A DNA stretch of 52,500 bases from Symbiodinium natans (taxonomy: Eukaryota; Sar; Dinophyceae; Suessiales; Symbiodiniaceae), in contig CAJNDS010002320.1 of assembly GCA_905221605.1 (NCBI GenBank), positions 129,940 through 182,439 of the forward strand, given 5' to 3'. Made by a program: the position numbers and the translations under genes. The notes below the pieces were generated by a model that saw only the letters and a list, made by a program, of their open reading frames with translations, had not been told where the DNA came from and searched no databases. Of the stretch, positions 30,238 to 40,507 are shown piece after piece (position 1 is the stretch's first letter; each line of letters opens with the position of its first letter).

Positions 30238-30401
30238 TGCGGTTGAGGGTTTAGGGTTTAGGGTTTAGGGTTTAGGGTTTAGGGTAGTCCGTTGCAGATC
30301 TGGATTGGGAATAAGGGCTGAAGGAAGATCTCCTCATTTAGGCTTTCATCAGCGAGCCCCCTGGTGCTGGGTTGTTGGATTTGTGGCAACCCTAAGCCGT
30401 A

Positions 30402-30502
30402 ACCCTAAACCCTAAACCATAAACCCTAAACCCTAAACCCTAAACCCTAAACCCTAAACCCTAAACACTAAACCCTAAGCCCTAACCCTAAACCCTAAAC
30501 CT
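30402..30502 (-). repeat. CCCTAAA array
   Basis: About 14 units with minor variants. Confidence 0.95.
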
Positions 30503-30616
30503 CTCCTAGCATAAATTTCTTTCCAGGCGGGTGCAGGGCTTAGGAAGTCTGGGAGGCAGCTGCAGTAGAGGCCCATGAACCTTCAGGCACCTTGAACCCC
30601 TAACCCCAAGCCGTAA

Positions 30617-30718
30617 ACCCTAAACCCTGAACCCTGAACCCTGAACCCTGAACCCTGAACCCTGAACCCTAAACCCTAAACCCTAAACCCTAAACCGTAA
30701 ACCCTAAACCCTAAACCC
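30617..30718 (-). repeat. CCCTGAA then CCCTAAA array
   Basis: Seven CCCTGAA variant units, homogeneous, then CCCTAAA up to the exon at 30727. Confidence 0.96.
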
Positions 30719-30726
30719 CAAGCCAG

Positions 30727-30750
30727 GAGCGGCTGGAGTCCGCGGAGTCA
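30727..30750 (+). CDS. Candidate coiled-coil micro-exon
   Basis: AAGCCAG| then ERLESAES (8 codons, phase 0-0), to a TCA|GTCGGC donor. CCCTAAA before it and TTTAGGG after it. Confidence 0.55.
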
Positions 30751-31776
30751 GTCGGCTGCCTCAGGAGGATCCCACCTCCCCGGAGCCCCCAAGCCCGTAC
30801 GATTCAGCCCCTTTACATAGATGCTGAAAGGGCTTAGGGTTTAGGGTTTGGGGTTTAGGGTTTGGGTTTTAGGGTTTGGGGTTTAGGGTTTGGGGTTTAG
30901 GGTTTAGGGTTAGGGTTTAGGGTTCAGGGCTCATGAGGACCCCAAATCCAGGGGTCCCATGCTTACAGATTCTAATCGGGTCGAGGATTTAAGGCCCCTG
31001 AGATTTCGTTATTCGAGGGCTCTTGATGAGAAAGCGTCCATCTAAACCTCCAAGCCCTAAACCCTAAACCCCAAACCCTAAACCCTAGACAATGCTGAGT
31101 TCTTCGCTGAACCCCAAGCTGTGTACCCTCAGCCCTAGACCCCCCCCCCGCCCCAAACGTGAATGTAGCAAAACATACCATGATATCCCTCTAGGGTTTA
31201 GGGTTTAGGGTTAGGGTTTAGGGTTTACAAGTTTAGGTTTCCCCCCCCCCCCCCTCCCCCCTTGCCTACCCCTCCTAGGTTCCCTTAATTTTAACGCTAC
31301 GCGACCCGCCTCAATGGGGGTAGGGGTGGGGGGGGGGGGGTGGAGGGGGGGGTGGGCGGGTTCAGACCCTGCGCCCAACCTTTTTCCTGGTCTCACTGAG
31401 GTCATGTTGGGGATGATATACAGAATCTTGGTAGCTGAATGCGTACGCTTGACACTTTTTGGGATACTACAATCCCCTATAGAACTGAAAGTGTACAACA
31501 TGTTTTTTGGGGGGCTTATGAACTCAGCAGCTTTGTACAAAGAGTTCCACTTACGATATCCCCCGTTTCTCACCCTAAACCCTACACCCTAAACCCTAAA
31601 ACATGTACCAAGAGCTACAGGCATGATGCTCCGAGGTTCAAATACCTTTTTTGCCCACATGGGCTTGCTGCGGCGTCTTTTCTGTAGGGTTGATTTAGGG
31701 TTTAGGGTTTAGGGCTAGGGTTTAGGGTTTAGGGCTGAAGCCCAGAACCCTAAAGCCCTTGGGTCTCGGATTCCAG

Positions 31777-31842
31777 CGCATGAAAGCCGAGGCCGCGCGC
31801 AGCAAGGACTCCCAGCTGGACTCCCTTCGCTCGCAGCTCGAG
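31777..31842 (+). CDS. Candidate coiled-coil exon
   Basis: CGGATTCCAG| then RMKAEAARSKDSQLDSLRSQ plus LE (22 codons, phase 0-0), to a GAG|GCCTCC (GC) donor. Among the clearest exons. TTTAGGG array follows at 31858. Confidence 0.7.
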
Positions 31843-32329
31843 GCCTCCCCTTTTCATGGGTTTAGGGTTTAGGGTTTAGGGTTTAGGGTTCAGGGTTTAG
31901 GGTTTAGGGTTCCTACCCCCCCTTAAATAACCTTAATTAGGCTTAATGATCCCTAAATACTCGTAGTTATGGGGGTAGTTTTGAGGGACCCCTCCCTGCT
32001 TGGGAAGCCCTTTCGACTTAGCAAGCCTGGCTAGGTTTTTGTCAAAAGGATTTAGGGTTTAGGGTTTAGGGTTTCGGGTTTCGGGTTTAGGGTTTGGGTT
32101 TAGGGTTTACTTGGAAACCCTTTTGACGTAGTAAGGAGGGTTAGTAAGTTGGGGTATGGGGATTCTAAGAGGGTTTCTAGGGGATACGAAGTAGACTTAC
32201 TAAGTGAAAACAGGTCTCCCCCCCTTTCCCTAAGCTCCCTAAACCGTGAACCACAAAACCCTAAACTCGTAGAGAGTGTCCCTTGATCAATAGCCTCTGG
32301 ATAGGAGCCGTTAGCCCCAAAGCCCTAAA

Positions 32330-32582
32330 CCCTAAACCCTAAACCCTAAACCCTAAACCCTAAAACCTAAACGCTGAAGCCTAAACCCTAACCCCTAAAC
32401 CCTAAACCCGAAACCCTAAACCCTAAACCCTAAACCCTAAACCCTAAACCCTAAACCCTAAACCCGAAACCCGAAACCTTAAACCCTACCCCTAAACCCT
32501 AAACCCTAAGCCCTAAGCCCTAAGCCCTAAGCCCTAAGCCCTAAACCCTAAACCCTAAACCCTAAACCCTAAACCCTAAACC
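32330..32582 (-). repeat. CCCTAAA array with CCCGAAA and CCCTAAG clusters
   Basis: About 35 units. CCCTAAG is homogenised at 32508-32542. Confidence 0.96.
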
Positions 32583-32837
32583 TGGTCCCTTACATTTTTT
32601 CAAGGGTTCTGAAGTATGGGCCCCTGGGTTTCGCAGGATTCTTTTCAGTCGTATATAAGAGTTCCCCATTTGAGACCATGTAACTGCCCTAAGAAACCAA
32701 GCCTCAGTGTCAAAGTTATCAACTCCTAACCCTAAACACTAAACCTTAATTAAACCCTAAACCCTAAACCGTAAACCTTAAACCCTACCCCTAAACACTT
32801 CAAGCCGTCCACGCTTCTGTGCCCCTCCGAGCTCCAG

Positions 32838-32879
32838 GTACAACGCCAGCGCGCTGAGGACGGCGACGCCGAGGCGGAG
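32838..32879 (+). CDS. Candidate coiled-coil exon
   Basis: GAGCTCCAG| then VQRQRAEDGDAEAE. The 3' end is uncertain; a GAG|GACGGC (GA) donor would end it at 32858. CCCTAAA-type repeats before it and TTTAGGG after it. Confidence 0.5.
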
Positions 32880-33157
32880 GGGGGTTAGGATTTTTTAGGG
32901 TCGAGGGTTCAGGGTTTAGCGCTTGGGGTTTAGGGTTTAGGGTTTGGGATTTTGGGGGGGTTTGGCCCTCCGCTTGCTACGCCGCAGTTACAGACCCCGC
33001 TCCCAGCACTGCGCCTACCAATCCTGCGACAAACCGCAAGCAGATTCCTCTGCTGATGTGCTGCGGGTACTTCCATGCATTTGCCCTGAGGCTAGTTTCT
33101 CTCGACAACTGAAGCAGGTTACCTCACCCCCGTGGTCGGCTGCGTTGAAACTCGCAG

Positions 33158-34325
33158 CCGGTGATGCCCATGATGCTGGGCCTGAGCCCGGGTTGCCGTG
33201 AAAAGGGTTTGCCGGCTGATGCTCATGATGCCGGGCCTAGGCCGGTTAGCGGCGAAAAGGTTGCCGGCTGATGCTCATGATGCGGGCCTGTGGCCCGGCT
33301 GCGTTGAAAAGCGCAGCCGGTGATGCCCATGATGCGGGGCCTGTGGCCGGCTGCGTTGAAAAGCGCAGCCGGTGATGCCCATGATGCCGGGCCTGGGCCG
33401 GTTTGCGGCGAAAAGGTTGCCGGCTGATGCTCATGATGCGGGGCCTGTGATGCCCATGATGCGGGGCCTGCGCCCGAAATGCCGTGAAAAGGTTTTGCCG
33501 GCTGATGCTCATGATGCCGGGCCTAGGCCGGTTTGCGACGAAAAGGTTGCCGGCTGATGCTCATGATGCGGGGCCTGTGGCCGGCTGCGTTGAAAAGCGC
33601 AGCCGGTGATGCCCATGATGCCGGGCCTAGGCCGGTTTGCGGCGAAAAGGTTGCCGGCTGATGCTCATGATGCGGGGCCTGTGATGCCCGTGATGCGGGG
33701 CCTGCGCCCGAATTGCCGTGAAGGCTGATGCTCATGATGCCGGGCGTAGGCCGGTTTGCGGCGAAAAGGTTGCCGGCTGATGCTCATGATGCGCGGCTGC
33801 GTTGAAAAGCGCAGCCGGTGATGCCCATGATGCGGGGCCTGTGGCCGGCTGCGTTGAAAAGCGCAGCCGGTGATGCCCATGATGCGGGGCCTGTGGCCGG
33901 CTGCGTTGAAAAGCGCAGCCGGTGATGCCCATGATGCTGGGCCTAGGCCGGTTTGTGGCGAAAAGGTTGCCGGCTGATGCTCATGATGCGGGGCCTGTGA
34001 TGCCCGTGATGGGGCCTGCGCTAGGCCGGTTTGCGGCGAAAAGGTTGCCGGCTGATGCTCATGATGCGGGGCCTGTGGCCGGCTGCGTTGAAAGCGCAGC
34101 CGGTGATGCCCATGATGCTGGGCCTGAGCCCGGATTGCCGTGAAAAGGGTTTGCCGGCTGATGCTCATGATGCCGGGCCTAGGCTTGTTTGTGGCGAAAA
34201 GGTTGCCGGCTGATGCTCATAATGCGGGGCCTGCGGCCGTTTTGCCGCGAAAAGGTTGCCGGCTGATGCTCATGTTGCGGTGCCCGTGGCCGGCTGCGTT
34301 GCTCATGATGCTGGGCCTGAGGCCA
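33158..34325 (+). repeat. 52-bp hairpin satellite, two interleaved subtypes
   Basis: About 22 tandem copies. Type A units (GATGCCCATGATGCGGGGCC, then GGCTGCGTTGAAAAGCGCAGCC) start at 33820, 33872 and 33924, exactly 52 apart. Type B (GATGCTCATGATGCCGGGCC, then TTTGCGGCGAAAAGGTTGCC) is also 52 bases. In type A, CCGGCTGCG and CGCAGCCGG form a perfect 9-bp stem with loop TTGAAAAG. The copies make open frames on both strands, which are artefacts. Confidence 0.93.
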
Positions 34326-34470
34326 TCACCCGGAGAGGGTGCTGCTGCAGCAGCCTGGTTGGTCTAGTTCGAGGGTGCTGCAGCAGCCTGCTTTGCATGA
34401 AAAAGTCTTTGCGCATCCCGGAACCTGGGAAGTACTGCAACAAAACGGTGGTGATGTTTTGTACAGTGTG

Positions 34471-34587
34471 CTTAAGGGAGGGGGACGGGGGGTATTTAAC
34501 GCAAGGTTCCCGAATGCTCCCTACTGGCTCCCTAAGCTTCCCGAAGGTTCCCTAGCTACTACCCTCCCATGAACCCCCTCCCTTAAG
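34471..34587 (+). mobile_element. Family E MITE-like element, complete
   Basis: Perfect 14-bp terminal inverted repeats CTTAAGGGAGGGGG / CCCCCTCCCTTAAG, 117 bases overall. Copies at 11318 and 15472. Confidence 0.82.
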
Positions 34588-35317
34588 AACCCCATAATGT
34601 TTTTGTACATGTTCAACGGCTTGCTGTGCGTTTCCCGCCTCAAGACGTTCGGACTGAGCAGTTTAGGTTTTTTTTTGCCTTGATGTTTTCATGCTTAGGT
34701 TTTAGGGTTTAGGATTAAGAGTTAAACCCTAAACCCTAAACCCTAAACCCTAAACCTTCAACCCTCAACCCTAAAAGCTAGGTCGCAGGGGTTTTCAGGG
34801 CTGTTGGGGACGTCGGAGCTTAGGGTTTAGCTTGTGTGGCTTCGGGGGCTTTGGAGGTCTTTTGTGTGCGATGGTAAGATTTCGAGTTTTCGGGCTTCCG
34901 TAGTTTAGGGTTCATAGGGTTCAGGGTTTCGGGTTTAGGGGTTTATAGGTTTTGGGTTCAGGTTTTTGGGGCCTTGGGGGCTTCCGGGCTTGGGGATGTT
35001 TAGGGCTTTGGGTGGTTCGCGGGTTCCGCGGGCTTTTTGGGGGGTCTCAGGGTTGTGGGGTTGGGCTCGGGTGTTGAGCCCCCTTTTCGTGGATGATCGT
35101 TGTGGAGTGGCTTAGTTTTCTTGCGTGCGGGCTTTTTAGGGTTCAGGGCTTAGGGGATTGTGGGTTTCGGGCTTAGGGTGCAGGGCAAAGGGGAGTGTGG
35201 AATGATTGTTCTGAGGGGTTCGAGGTTCCAGGCGTTGGCCTGCTAGACCTTCTGCAATCGCTCTGAGGCGTGCTGTTCATACAGAGTGGGGTGCTTCGAG
35301 CTTTCTTACGGCCTAAA

Positions 35318-35326
35318 CCCTAAACC

Positions 35327-35414
<88 letters not shown>

Positions 35415-35480
35415 ACTCTCAACCCTCAACCCTAAACCCTAAACCCTAAACCCTAAACCCTAAACCCTAAACCCCCTAAA
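35318..35480 (-). repeat. CCCTCAA variant array then CCCTAAA
   Basis: About 13 consecutive CCCTCAA units, then CCCTAAA. Confidence 0.97.
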
Positions 35481-35660
35481 CCTTAAGCCCTCAACTCACA
35501 GGTCTCTCCCCTGAACTTTGCTCGAACAAGCCTCACAGCCCGAAAGAAGCCAGAAGGGGGATTCTTGGAAAGGATCCCGTTCTTCGGGCCCTTGCGGTTT
35601 AGGGTTTAGGGTTTAGGGTTTAGGGTTTAGGGTTTAGGGCCCCACAGAGCCGTGTTCCAG

Positions 35661-35684
35661 GTGTCGTCCCTGCAAGCGCAGCTG
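35661..35684 (+). CDS. Candidate 24-nt coiled-coil micro-exon
   Basis: GTGTTCCAG| then VSSLQAQL (8 codons, phase 0-0), to a CTG|GTACCT donor. Preceded by TTTAGGG, so the bracket is atypical. Confidence 0.52.
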
Positions 35685-35768
35685 GTACCTTGGGCTCCTC
35701 CTTGAGCTTGAGGCTGCATAGGTTGCGATAAGGCGGCTTATATGTTCACTTTGAGCACATTCCCTAAC

Positions 35769-35840
35769 TTAGGTTTAGGGCTTAGGGCTTAGGGCTTAGG
35801 GCTTAGGGCTTAGGGCTTAGGGTTTAGGGTTTAGGGTTTC
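35769..35840 (+). repeat. CTTAGGG variant array
   Basis: About seven GCTTAGG units, homogeneous, passing into TTTAGGG. Confidence 0.96.
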
Positions 35841-36004
35841 GGGTTCCGGGTTTGTGAGGGTTTCGGGCTTAGGGGGGTTTTGGGTTCAAGGGTCGGGAAC
35901 ATCCTGTAAGAACTTCCACTGAGGACAAAGCCCGCAAACCCCCAAACCCGAAACCTCTAAAAACCGGAACCCCAAAACCCCTCAAACCCGAAATATGAAG
36001 CCCT

Positions 36005-36088
36005 AATCCCCAAACCCCAAACCCCAAACCCCAAACCCCAAACCCTAAACCCTAAACCCTAAACCCTAAACCCTAAACCCTAAACCCC
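36005..36088 (-). repeat. CCCCAAA then CCCTAAA array
   Basis: Five CCCCAAA variant units followed by CCCTAAA up to the exon at 36092. Confidence 0.96.
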
Positions 36089-36091
36089 GAG

Positions 36092-36134
36092 GCTCGACAA
36101 CCTGGAAGCCCAGCTCCGCGGAACGCGCGAGCAG
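36092..36134 (+). CDS. Candidate coiled-coil exon
   Basis: CCCCGAG| then G plus LDNLEAQLRGTREQ, to a CAG|GTCAAG donor. The leading G breaks the common phase 0 pattern, so the acceptor may be read as AGG|. Confidence 0.58.
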
Positions 36135-36169
36135 GTCAAGGAGAATCTGCCCTGGAGGGGGGGGGGGTT

Positions 36170-36278
36170 CCCTAAACCCTGGACCCTAAACCCTAAACCC
36201 TAAACCCTAAACCCTAAACCCTAAACCCTAAACCCTAAACCCTAAACCCTAAACCCTAAACCCTAAACCCGAAACCCT
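36170..36278 (-). repeat. CCCTAAA array
   Basis: About 14 clean units. Confidence 0.97.
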
Positions 36279-36464
36279 ATGAGGGTTGTTGACTAGGGTT
36301 GTCGGATTTTTGTCAGTTTTTTTGGATCTAGGTTTGGGGTTTTGTAGATGGTGCTGGGGCTGTTTGGGGTTGATTTGGTTTGGGTCTCAGGGCTCGAGGG
36401 TTTGTGTTTGGCTGGCTTGTTGGGTTCAGGGTGGGGGTTCAGCGGTTGGAGGGCCTTGAGATTT

Positions 36465-36580
36465 GAGGGTTTACGAACAGAAGCAGCCCCAAACATAACC
36501 CCCAAAGAGTAGGATTCCCTTATTGGGGTCCCTGATAGCAAGGCACCCTGAATTTAATTTCAGAAACCAACCCATTTGAG
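36465..36580 (+). mobile_element. Family D dispersed repeat
   Basis: GAGGGTTTACGAACAG start, ACCCCCAAAGAGTAGGATT block, and a TTTCAGAAACCAACCCATTTGAG end matching 10852-10990. Confidence 0.62.
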
Positions 36581-36909
36581 CCTTTGAGAGTCTTTTTTAG
36601 GGGCTTGGGGTGTAGGCTTGAGGGTTTCAGGGAAGGGCCTCCAAATCGGGTTCTCAGGACTTGTTTGGGGTTTTGCAGGATGGTTCTAGGATTACTCTGG
36701 CTGGGAGGGTGCTTGCTAAGAGAGCCCCAAGACAAATTCAAATAGGCGGCCCCATACATGGAAACCTTGGTGGGGGTGGGGGTTGAGAGAGTTTCTTTGA
36801 GGGCTGAGGGTTGAGGGTTGAGGGTTGAGGGTAAGGGTCAGTCATGGGTTCGGATCTGGGGGTGAGGGCGGGTGAGGGGGCGGGTCAGGAGCGTGAGAGT
36901 CAGAGCCAG

Positions 36910-36948
36910 CGCGAGCAGCAAGTTTGGCAGCAGACCTTCACGCAGAAG
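36910..36948 (+). CDS. Candidate coiled-coil exon
   Basis: AGAGCCAG| then REQQVWQQTFTQK (13 codons, phase 0-0), to an AAG|GCCTGC (GC) donor. An alternative reading ends at 36962 with GTCAGT. Confidence 0.55.
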
Positions 36949-37394
36949 GCCTGCAGGAGACGGTCAGTCCTCTAATGATGAGATGGCGCTTCCGATATTA
37001 CACGGACCCTGAACCCTAAACCCTAAACCCTAAACCCCAAACCCCAAACCCTAAACCCTAAACCCTAAACCCTAAGCCCTTGTATGTCGGAGTTTAACTG
37101 GCTTTGGGTTCCAGCTCAGAGGGCAGGGCTTCGCGGAATTAAACAAGTAGGGGCCGGGAGGCTAGCGAGACTCGGGATTTAAGGCTTAAGGTTTCTTTAG
37201 GGTTTAGGGTTTAGGGTTTAGGGTCTAGGGTCCTTATGGATGCCGCATACACATGACCAGGGAAGATTAATCCCCACCGCACCCCTTGCAGAGCTCAGGA
37301 CTTGCAATTGGCCGATCCACATGCACGCCGCCTAGGTCAAACGTGAATTCGTAAATCTCTAATGCCTAAAACCCTAAACTCTAAGCCCTCAAAC

Positions 37395-37608
37395 CTAAAC
37401 CCTAAACCCTAAACCCTAAACCCTAAACCCTAAACCCTAAACCCTAAACCCTAAACCCTAAACCCTAAACCCTAAACCCTAAACCCTAAACCCTAAACCC
37501 TAAACCCTCACCCCTAAACCCTAACCCCTAAACCCTAAACCCTAAACCCTAAACCCTAAACCCTAAACCCTAAACCCTAAACCCTAAACCCTAAACCCTA
37601 GACCCTTT
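37395..37608 (-). repeat. Long CCCTAAA array
   Basis: About 30 units, nearly perfect, ending just before the exon at 37621. Confidence 0.98.
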
Positions 37609-37620
37609 TTGCTCTTGGAG

Positions 37621-37650
37621 GCCGAAGCCGAGCGGCGGGCGCTACACGAG
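37621..37650 (+). CDS. Candidate coiled-coil micro-exon
   Basis: TTGCTCTTGGAG| then AEAERRALHE (10 codons, phase 0-0), to a GAG|GCTTGC (GC) donor; the frame stays open beyond. Textbook CCCTAAA-exon-TTTAGGG bracket. Confidence 0.66.
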
Positions 37651-37784
37651 GCTTGCGTTGAGAGCACCGCCGCCCTCTTTTCGGGGCTGAGGGGTTTAGG
37701 GTTTAGGGTTTAGGGTTTAGGGTCTGCAGGGGTTTCCAGGGGTCTCAGGGGTTGGGGGAAATTGTATATCCCAAAAAGTTTTGA

Positions 37785-37805
37785 GGGGGGGGGGGGGGGG
37801 GGGGG
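37785..37805 (+). repeat. Poly-G run
   Basis: 21 consecutive G followed by further G-rich sequence. Confidence 0.95.
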
Positions 37806-37873
37806 AAGCTGGAGGGGGGGTCTGAGGTGGGGTGGAGCAGCTGGGGGGGAGGGGCAGGGTGGGGAGCTGGCAG

Positions 37874-37903
37874 GTCGACCGCCTCAGGCAGCAGATCCTG
37901 CAG
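37874..37903 (+). CDS. Candidate coiled-coil micro-exon
   Basis: GCTGGCAG| then VDRLRQQILQ (10 codons, phase 0-0), to a CAG|GACCTG (GA) donor. Near-ideal heptad. TTTAGGG after it. Confidence 0.62.
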
Positions 37904-38074
37904 GACCTGGGCAGTTGGGGATGGTTAGGGTTTAGGGTATAGGGTTTGGGGTTTAGGGTTTAGGGTTTGGGGTTTAGGATTCAGGGTTTATGGTTTAGGG
38001 TTTTGCATTTTTGTCAGATTAATAATTCCCAATAAGGATCATTTTTAATTTAACCCCAACAAGGAAGCAGTGGC

Positions 38075-38272
38075 AGTTGGGATGTTCCCCCTTATACTAA
38101 GAGCCCTTAACGGGGTTTAGGGTTCAGGGTTTAGGGTTCAGGGTTTATATAGGGTTGAGGGTTTAGGGTTTGGGGTTTAGGGTATAGGGTTTAAGGTCCC
38201 TAATAGGGATGATAGTACTCCCCATGAAAATCCCTGCTAAGGACTGTTAGAATAAGGGGGAACATCCCAACT
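38075..38272 (+). mobile_element. Family B MITE-like element containing a telomeric block
   Basis: Terminal inverted repeats AGTTGGGATGTTCCCCCTTA / TAAGGGGGAACATCCCAACT with one mismatch further in. Between the left subterminal CCCTTAA and the right CCCTAATAGGGAT lies about 95 bases of TTTAGGG units absent from the compact copy at 11585. Confidence 0.83.
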
Positions 38273-38511
38273 TGGCAGGTTTGTAGAGGTCAGGGCTTCG
38301 GATGCTTTGGGCTTTTAGGGGCTTTTGGGGTTCAAAGCCCCTGAAGGCCCCAAACTTGGGCCAAACCCGAAACCCTAAACCCTAAACCCTAAACCCTAAA
38401 CCTTAAACCCTAAGCCCTAAACCCTACTCCTTAAGTGCTTGGGACCTAGGTTGCGGTGGGTTTTGCTTATTTGGGCTCACAACCCTGAGGGTACTTTTGC
38501 TTCTTCAACAG

Positions 38512-38527
38512 GTGGGCCTCAACGTTG
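38512..38527 (+). CDS. Candidate micro-exon
   Basis: TTCTTCAACAG| then VGLNV plus one base, to a GTTTAGGG donor. Good pyrimidine-rich acceptor, but only 16 nt. Confidence 0.38.
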
Positions 38528-38719
38528 GTTTAGGGTTTAGGGTTTAGGGTTTAGGGTTTATATAGGGTTTAGGGTTTAGGGTTTAGGGTTTAGGGTGTAG
38601 GGTTTAGGGTTTAGGGTTTCAATCCCGACACAACGAGTTACTAAACCCCTAAACCCCTACACCCCTAAACCCCTAAACCCCTAAACCCTAAACCCCTCCC
38701 TCCTTTAGTGCCTTGAAAG

Positions 38720-38758
38720 GAGGAGGAGAAGGTCCGAAAGCAGATGGACGCCGGCGAG
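38720..38758 (+). CDS. Candidate coiled-coil exon
   Basis: CTTGAAAG| then EEEKVRKQMDAGE (13 codons, phase 0-0), to a GAG|GCCTCT (GC) donor. The pyrimidine-rich TCCTTTAG 11 bases earlier is an alternative acceptor. Confidence 0.6.
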
Positions 38759-38959
38759 GCCTCTTCCTAAGCCCAAGGACATCAAATCCCTGTGTGCTAT
38801 ACCTTATACCCCATGTCCCCTGTGCCCTAGACCCCTTTTTACTAAAACCTGAAGCCTAAACCTTAAGCCCGAAACCCGAAACCCTAGACCCTACGTTTTG
38901 CACCACAAGGGCCCACGGGCTCTGATTTAGCTAAGGCACTTCGGGTTCTAGAGGTTTCT

Positions 38960-39055
38960 CTTTCTCTCTGTCGCTCTCTCTCTCTCTCTCTCTGTCTGTC
39001 TCTCTCTCTCTCTCTCGCTGTTTCTCTCTCTCTCTCTCTCTTTCTCTCTCTTTTT
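38960..39055 (+). repeat. (CT)n microsatellite
   Basis: TCTCTC run with a few G and T interruptions. Confidence 0.97.
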
Positions 39056-39163
39056 TTGGGGCACCCGGAAGCCCAACCCCCCTGTCTGGTTAGGGTTTAG
39101 GGGTTTGGGTTTTCTTAAGTCTTGAGTTCAGAGTCCCTGCCGTACTCTGAGTTCACGGCACTA

Positions 39164-39316
39164 CTTGGAGGTTCATGGTACTTTATTAACCAGTTATAAG
39201 TGTAATTAGAACCCACACATAAGCCCCTTAAGTGCCCTAACAAGGTTATAAGTACAGTTATAAGTACAGTTATAAGTATAGTTATAATTGGTTAACAAGT
39301 ACCATGAACCTCCAAG
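39164..39316 (+). mobile_element. Family A MITE-like element, complete
   Basis: About 40-bp terminal inverted repeats: CTTGGAGGTTCATGGTACTT at the left, AAGTACCATGAACCTCCAAG at the right, continuing through GGTTAA and TTATAA. 153 bases. The interior carries GTTATAAGTACA direct repeats. Sits in a mid-intron spacer. Confidence 0.88.
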
Positions 39317-39545
39317 CAAAGAGGGCCCCGTAGCAGCTCGAATGACTTCCTCATATCTGCACTGGCACAAGCCCAGAAACTCCATGGTGCCATTCTTCTT
39401 TGACAACCCCTAAACCCTAATAAACCCTAATAAGCCCTACTAAACCCTAAACCCTAAACCCTAAACCCTAAACCCTAAACCCTAAACCCTGCAGCCTCAA
39501 GACCCCCCGCCGCCCAAGCCCGAAACCCGAGAAGCCTGCAGCCAG

Positions 39546-39596
39546 GCGCAGGAAGAGGAGATCCGGTCTCTGAAGGCCCGCCTCAATGAGGCGGAG
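39546..39596 (+). CDS. Candidate coiled-coil exon
   Basis: GCAGCCAG| then AQEEEIRSLKARLNEAE (17 codons, phase 0-0), to a GAG|GTGAAG donor. Shares its donor context with the exon at 40674. Confidence 0.7.
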
Positions 39597-39760
39597 GTGA
39601 AGGCGCCCGAACGAGATCTTGGGAGTAGGGTTTAGGGTTTAGGGCTTAGGGCTTTACGGTTTAGGGTTCATGTTTTTAGGGTTTTAGGGTTTGACGCCCT
39701 TCCCATCCAACGCACTTGACTCCCACAGCCCCAAGCGCCGCGGCATCAAGGCTCACCCTA

Positions 39761-39842
39761 AACCCTGAACCCTGAACCCTAAACCCTAAACCCTAAACCC
39801 TAAACCCTAAACCCTAAACCCTAAACCCTAAACCCCCTAAAC
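39761..39842 (-). repeat. CCCTAAA array
   Basis: About 11 units with two CCCTGAA. Confidence 0.96.
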
Positions 39843-39885
39843 CCCACAATTCTGTGGGTACTTGTAGCCCACTGTGGGCCGAGAG

Positions 39886-39915
39886 AGCGCCTCAAGACTC
39901 GATGGAGAGCACCTG
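39886..39915 (+). CDS. Candidate micro-exon
   Basis: CCGAGAG| then SASRLDGEHL (10 codons, phase 0-0), to a CTG|GCCCTT (GC) donor. CCCTAAA before it and TTTAGG after it. Confidence 0.48.
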
Positions 39916-40081
39916 GCCCTTTGACATGACCGCAGCACCTGGGTTTAGGATTTAGGGTTACAGGTTTAGGGTTTAGGGTTACAGGCTTAGGGGTTTAAGA
40001 TTACAGGTTTAGGGTTTAGGGTTGCAGGTTTAGAGGGTTTAGGATTACAGGGTTCAGGATTTTAGCTTCGCCTCGAGCGAG

Positions 40082-40111
40082 GTGCGCGCCACCTTGCTGG
40101 AGAAGGAGAAG
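40082..40111 (+). CDS. Candidate coiled-coil micro-exon
   Basis: CGAGCGAG| then VRATLLEKEK (10 codons, phase 0-0), to an AAG|GCCTCA (GC) donor. A TTTAG acceptor at 40065 would extend it. TTTAGGG array follows. Confidence 0.58.
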
Positions 40112-40464
40112 GCCTCATCTTTCTAGGGTTTAGGGTTTAGGGTTTAGGGTTTTGGGGTTTAGGGTTTAGGGTTTAGGGCTTAGGGGTTAGGGGTTAGGGC
40201 TTAGGGTTTAGGTGTCCAGATCCTGCAATGATCATTCTACGCCCTTCTACTGGGTCGGGCCTTGGGATGTTCGAACGGTCCTTTCTTGGGTTTAAGAGGA
40301 TCACTTGTCGGGCTATGCTTTCACCGGGTTGACCCTAAACCCTAAACCCTAAACCCTAGACCCTAAGCCCTAAACCTTAAACCCTAAACCCTAAACCCTG
40401 AACCCTCAGCCCTAAACCCTAAACCGGGTAGAGATGAGCAGACGTGCAACCTGCCGTGCGACAG

Positions 40465-40492
40465 GAAGCGAAGAGGCTCGCAGAGGAGAGGG
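40465..40492 (+). CDS. Candidate coiled-coil exon
   Basis: GTGCGACAG| then EAKRLAEER plus one base, to a GCAAGG (GC) donor, the classical GC-donor consensus. CCCTAAA before and also after it. Confidence 0.55.
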
Positions 40493-40507
40493 GCAAGGGC
40501 TTGGGGT

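Noticed and set aside
33246-34168. ORFs with HHGHHR or DAHDAGP repeats
   Set aside because: They are translations of the 52-bp satellite, open on both strands; no evidence of a gene.
33158-34325. CRISPR array
   Set aside because: Units are contiguous 52-mers without unique spacers, in a eukaryotic context.
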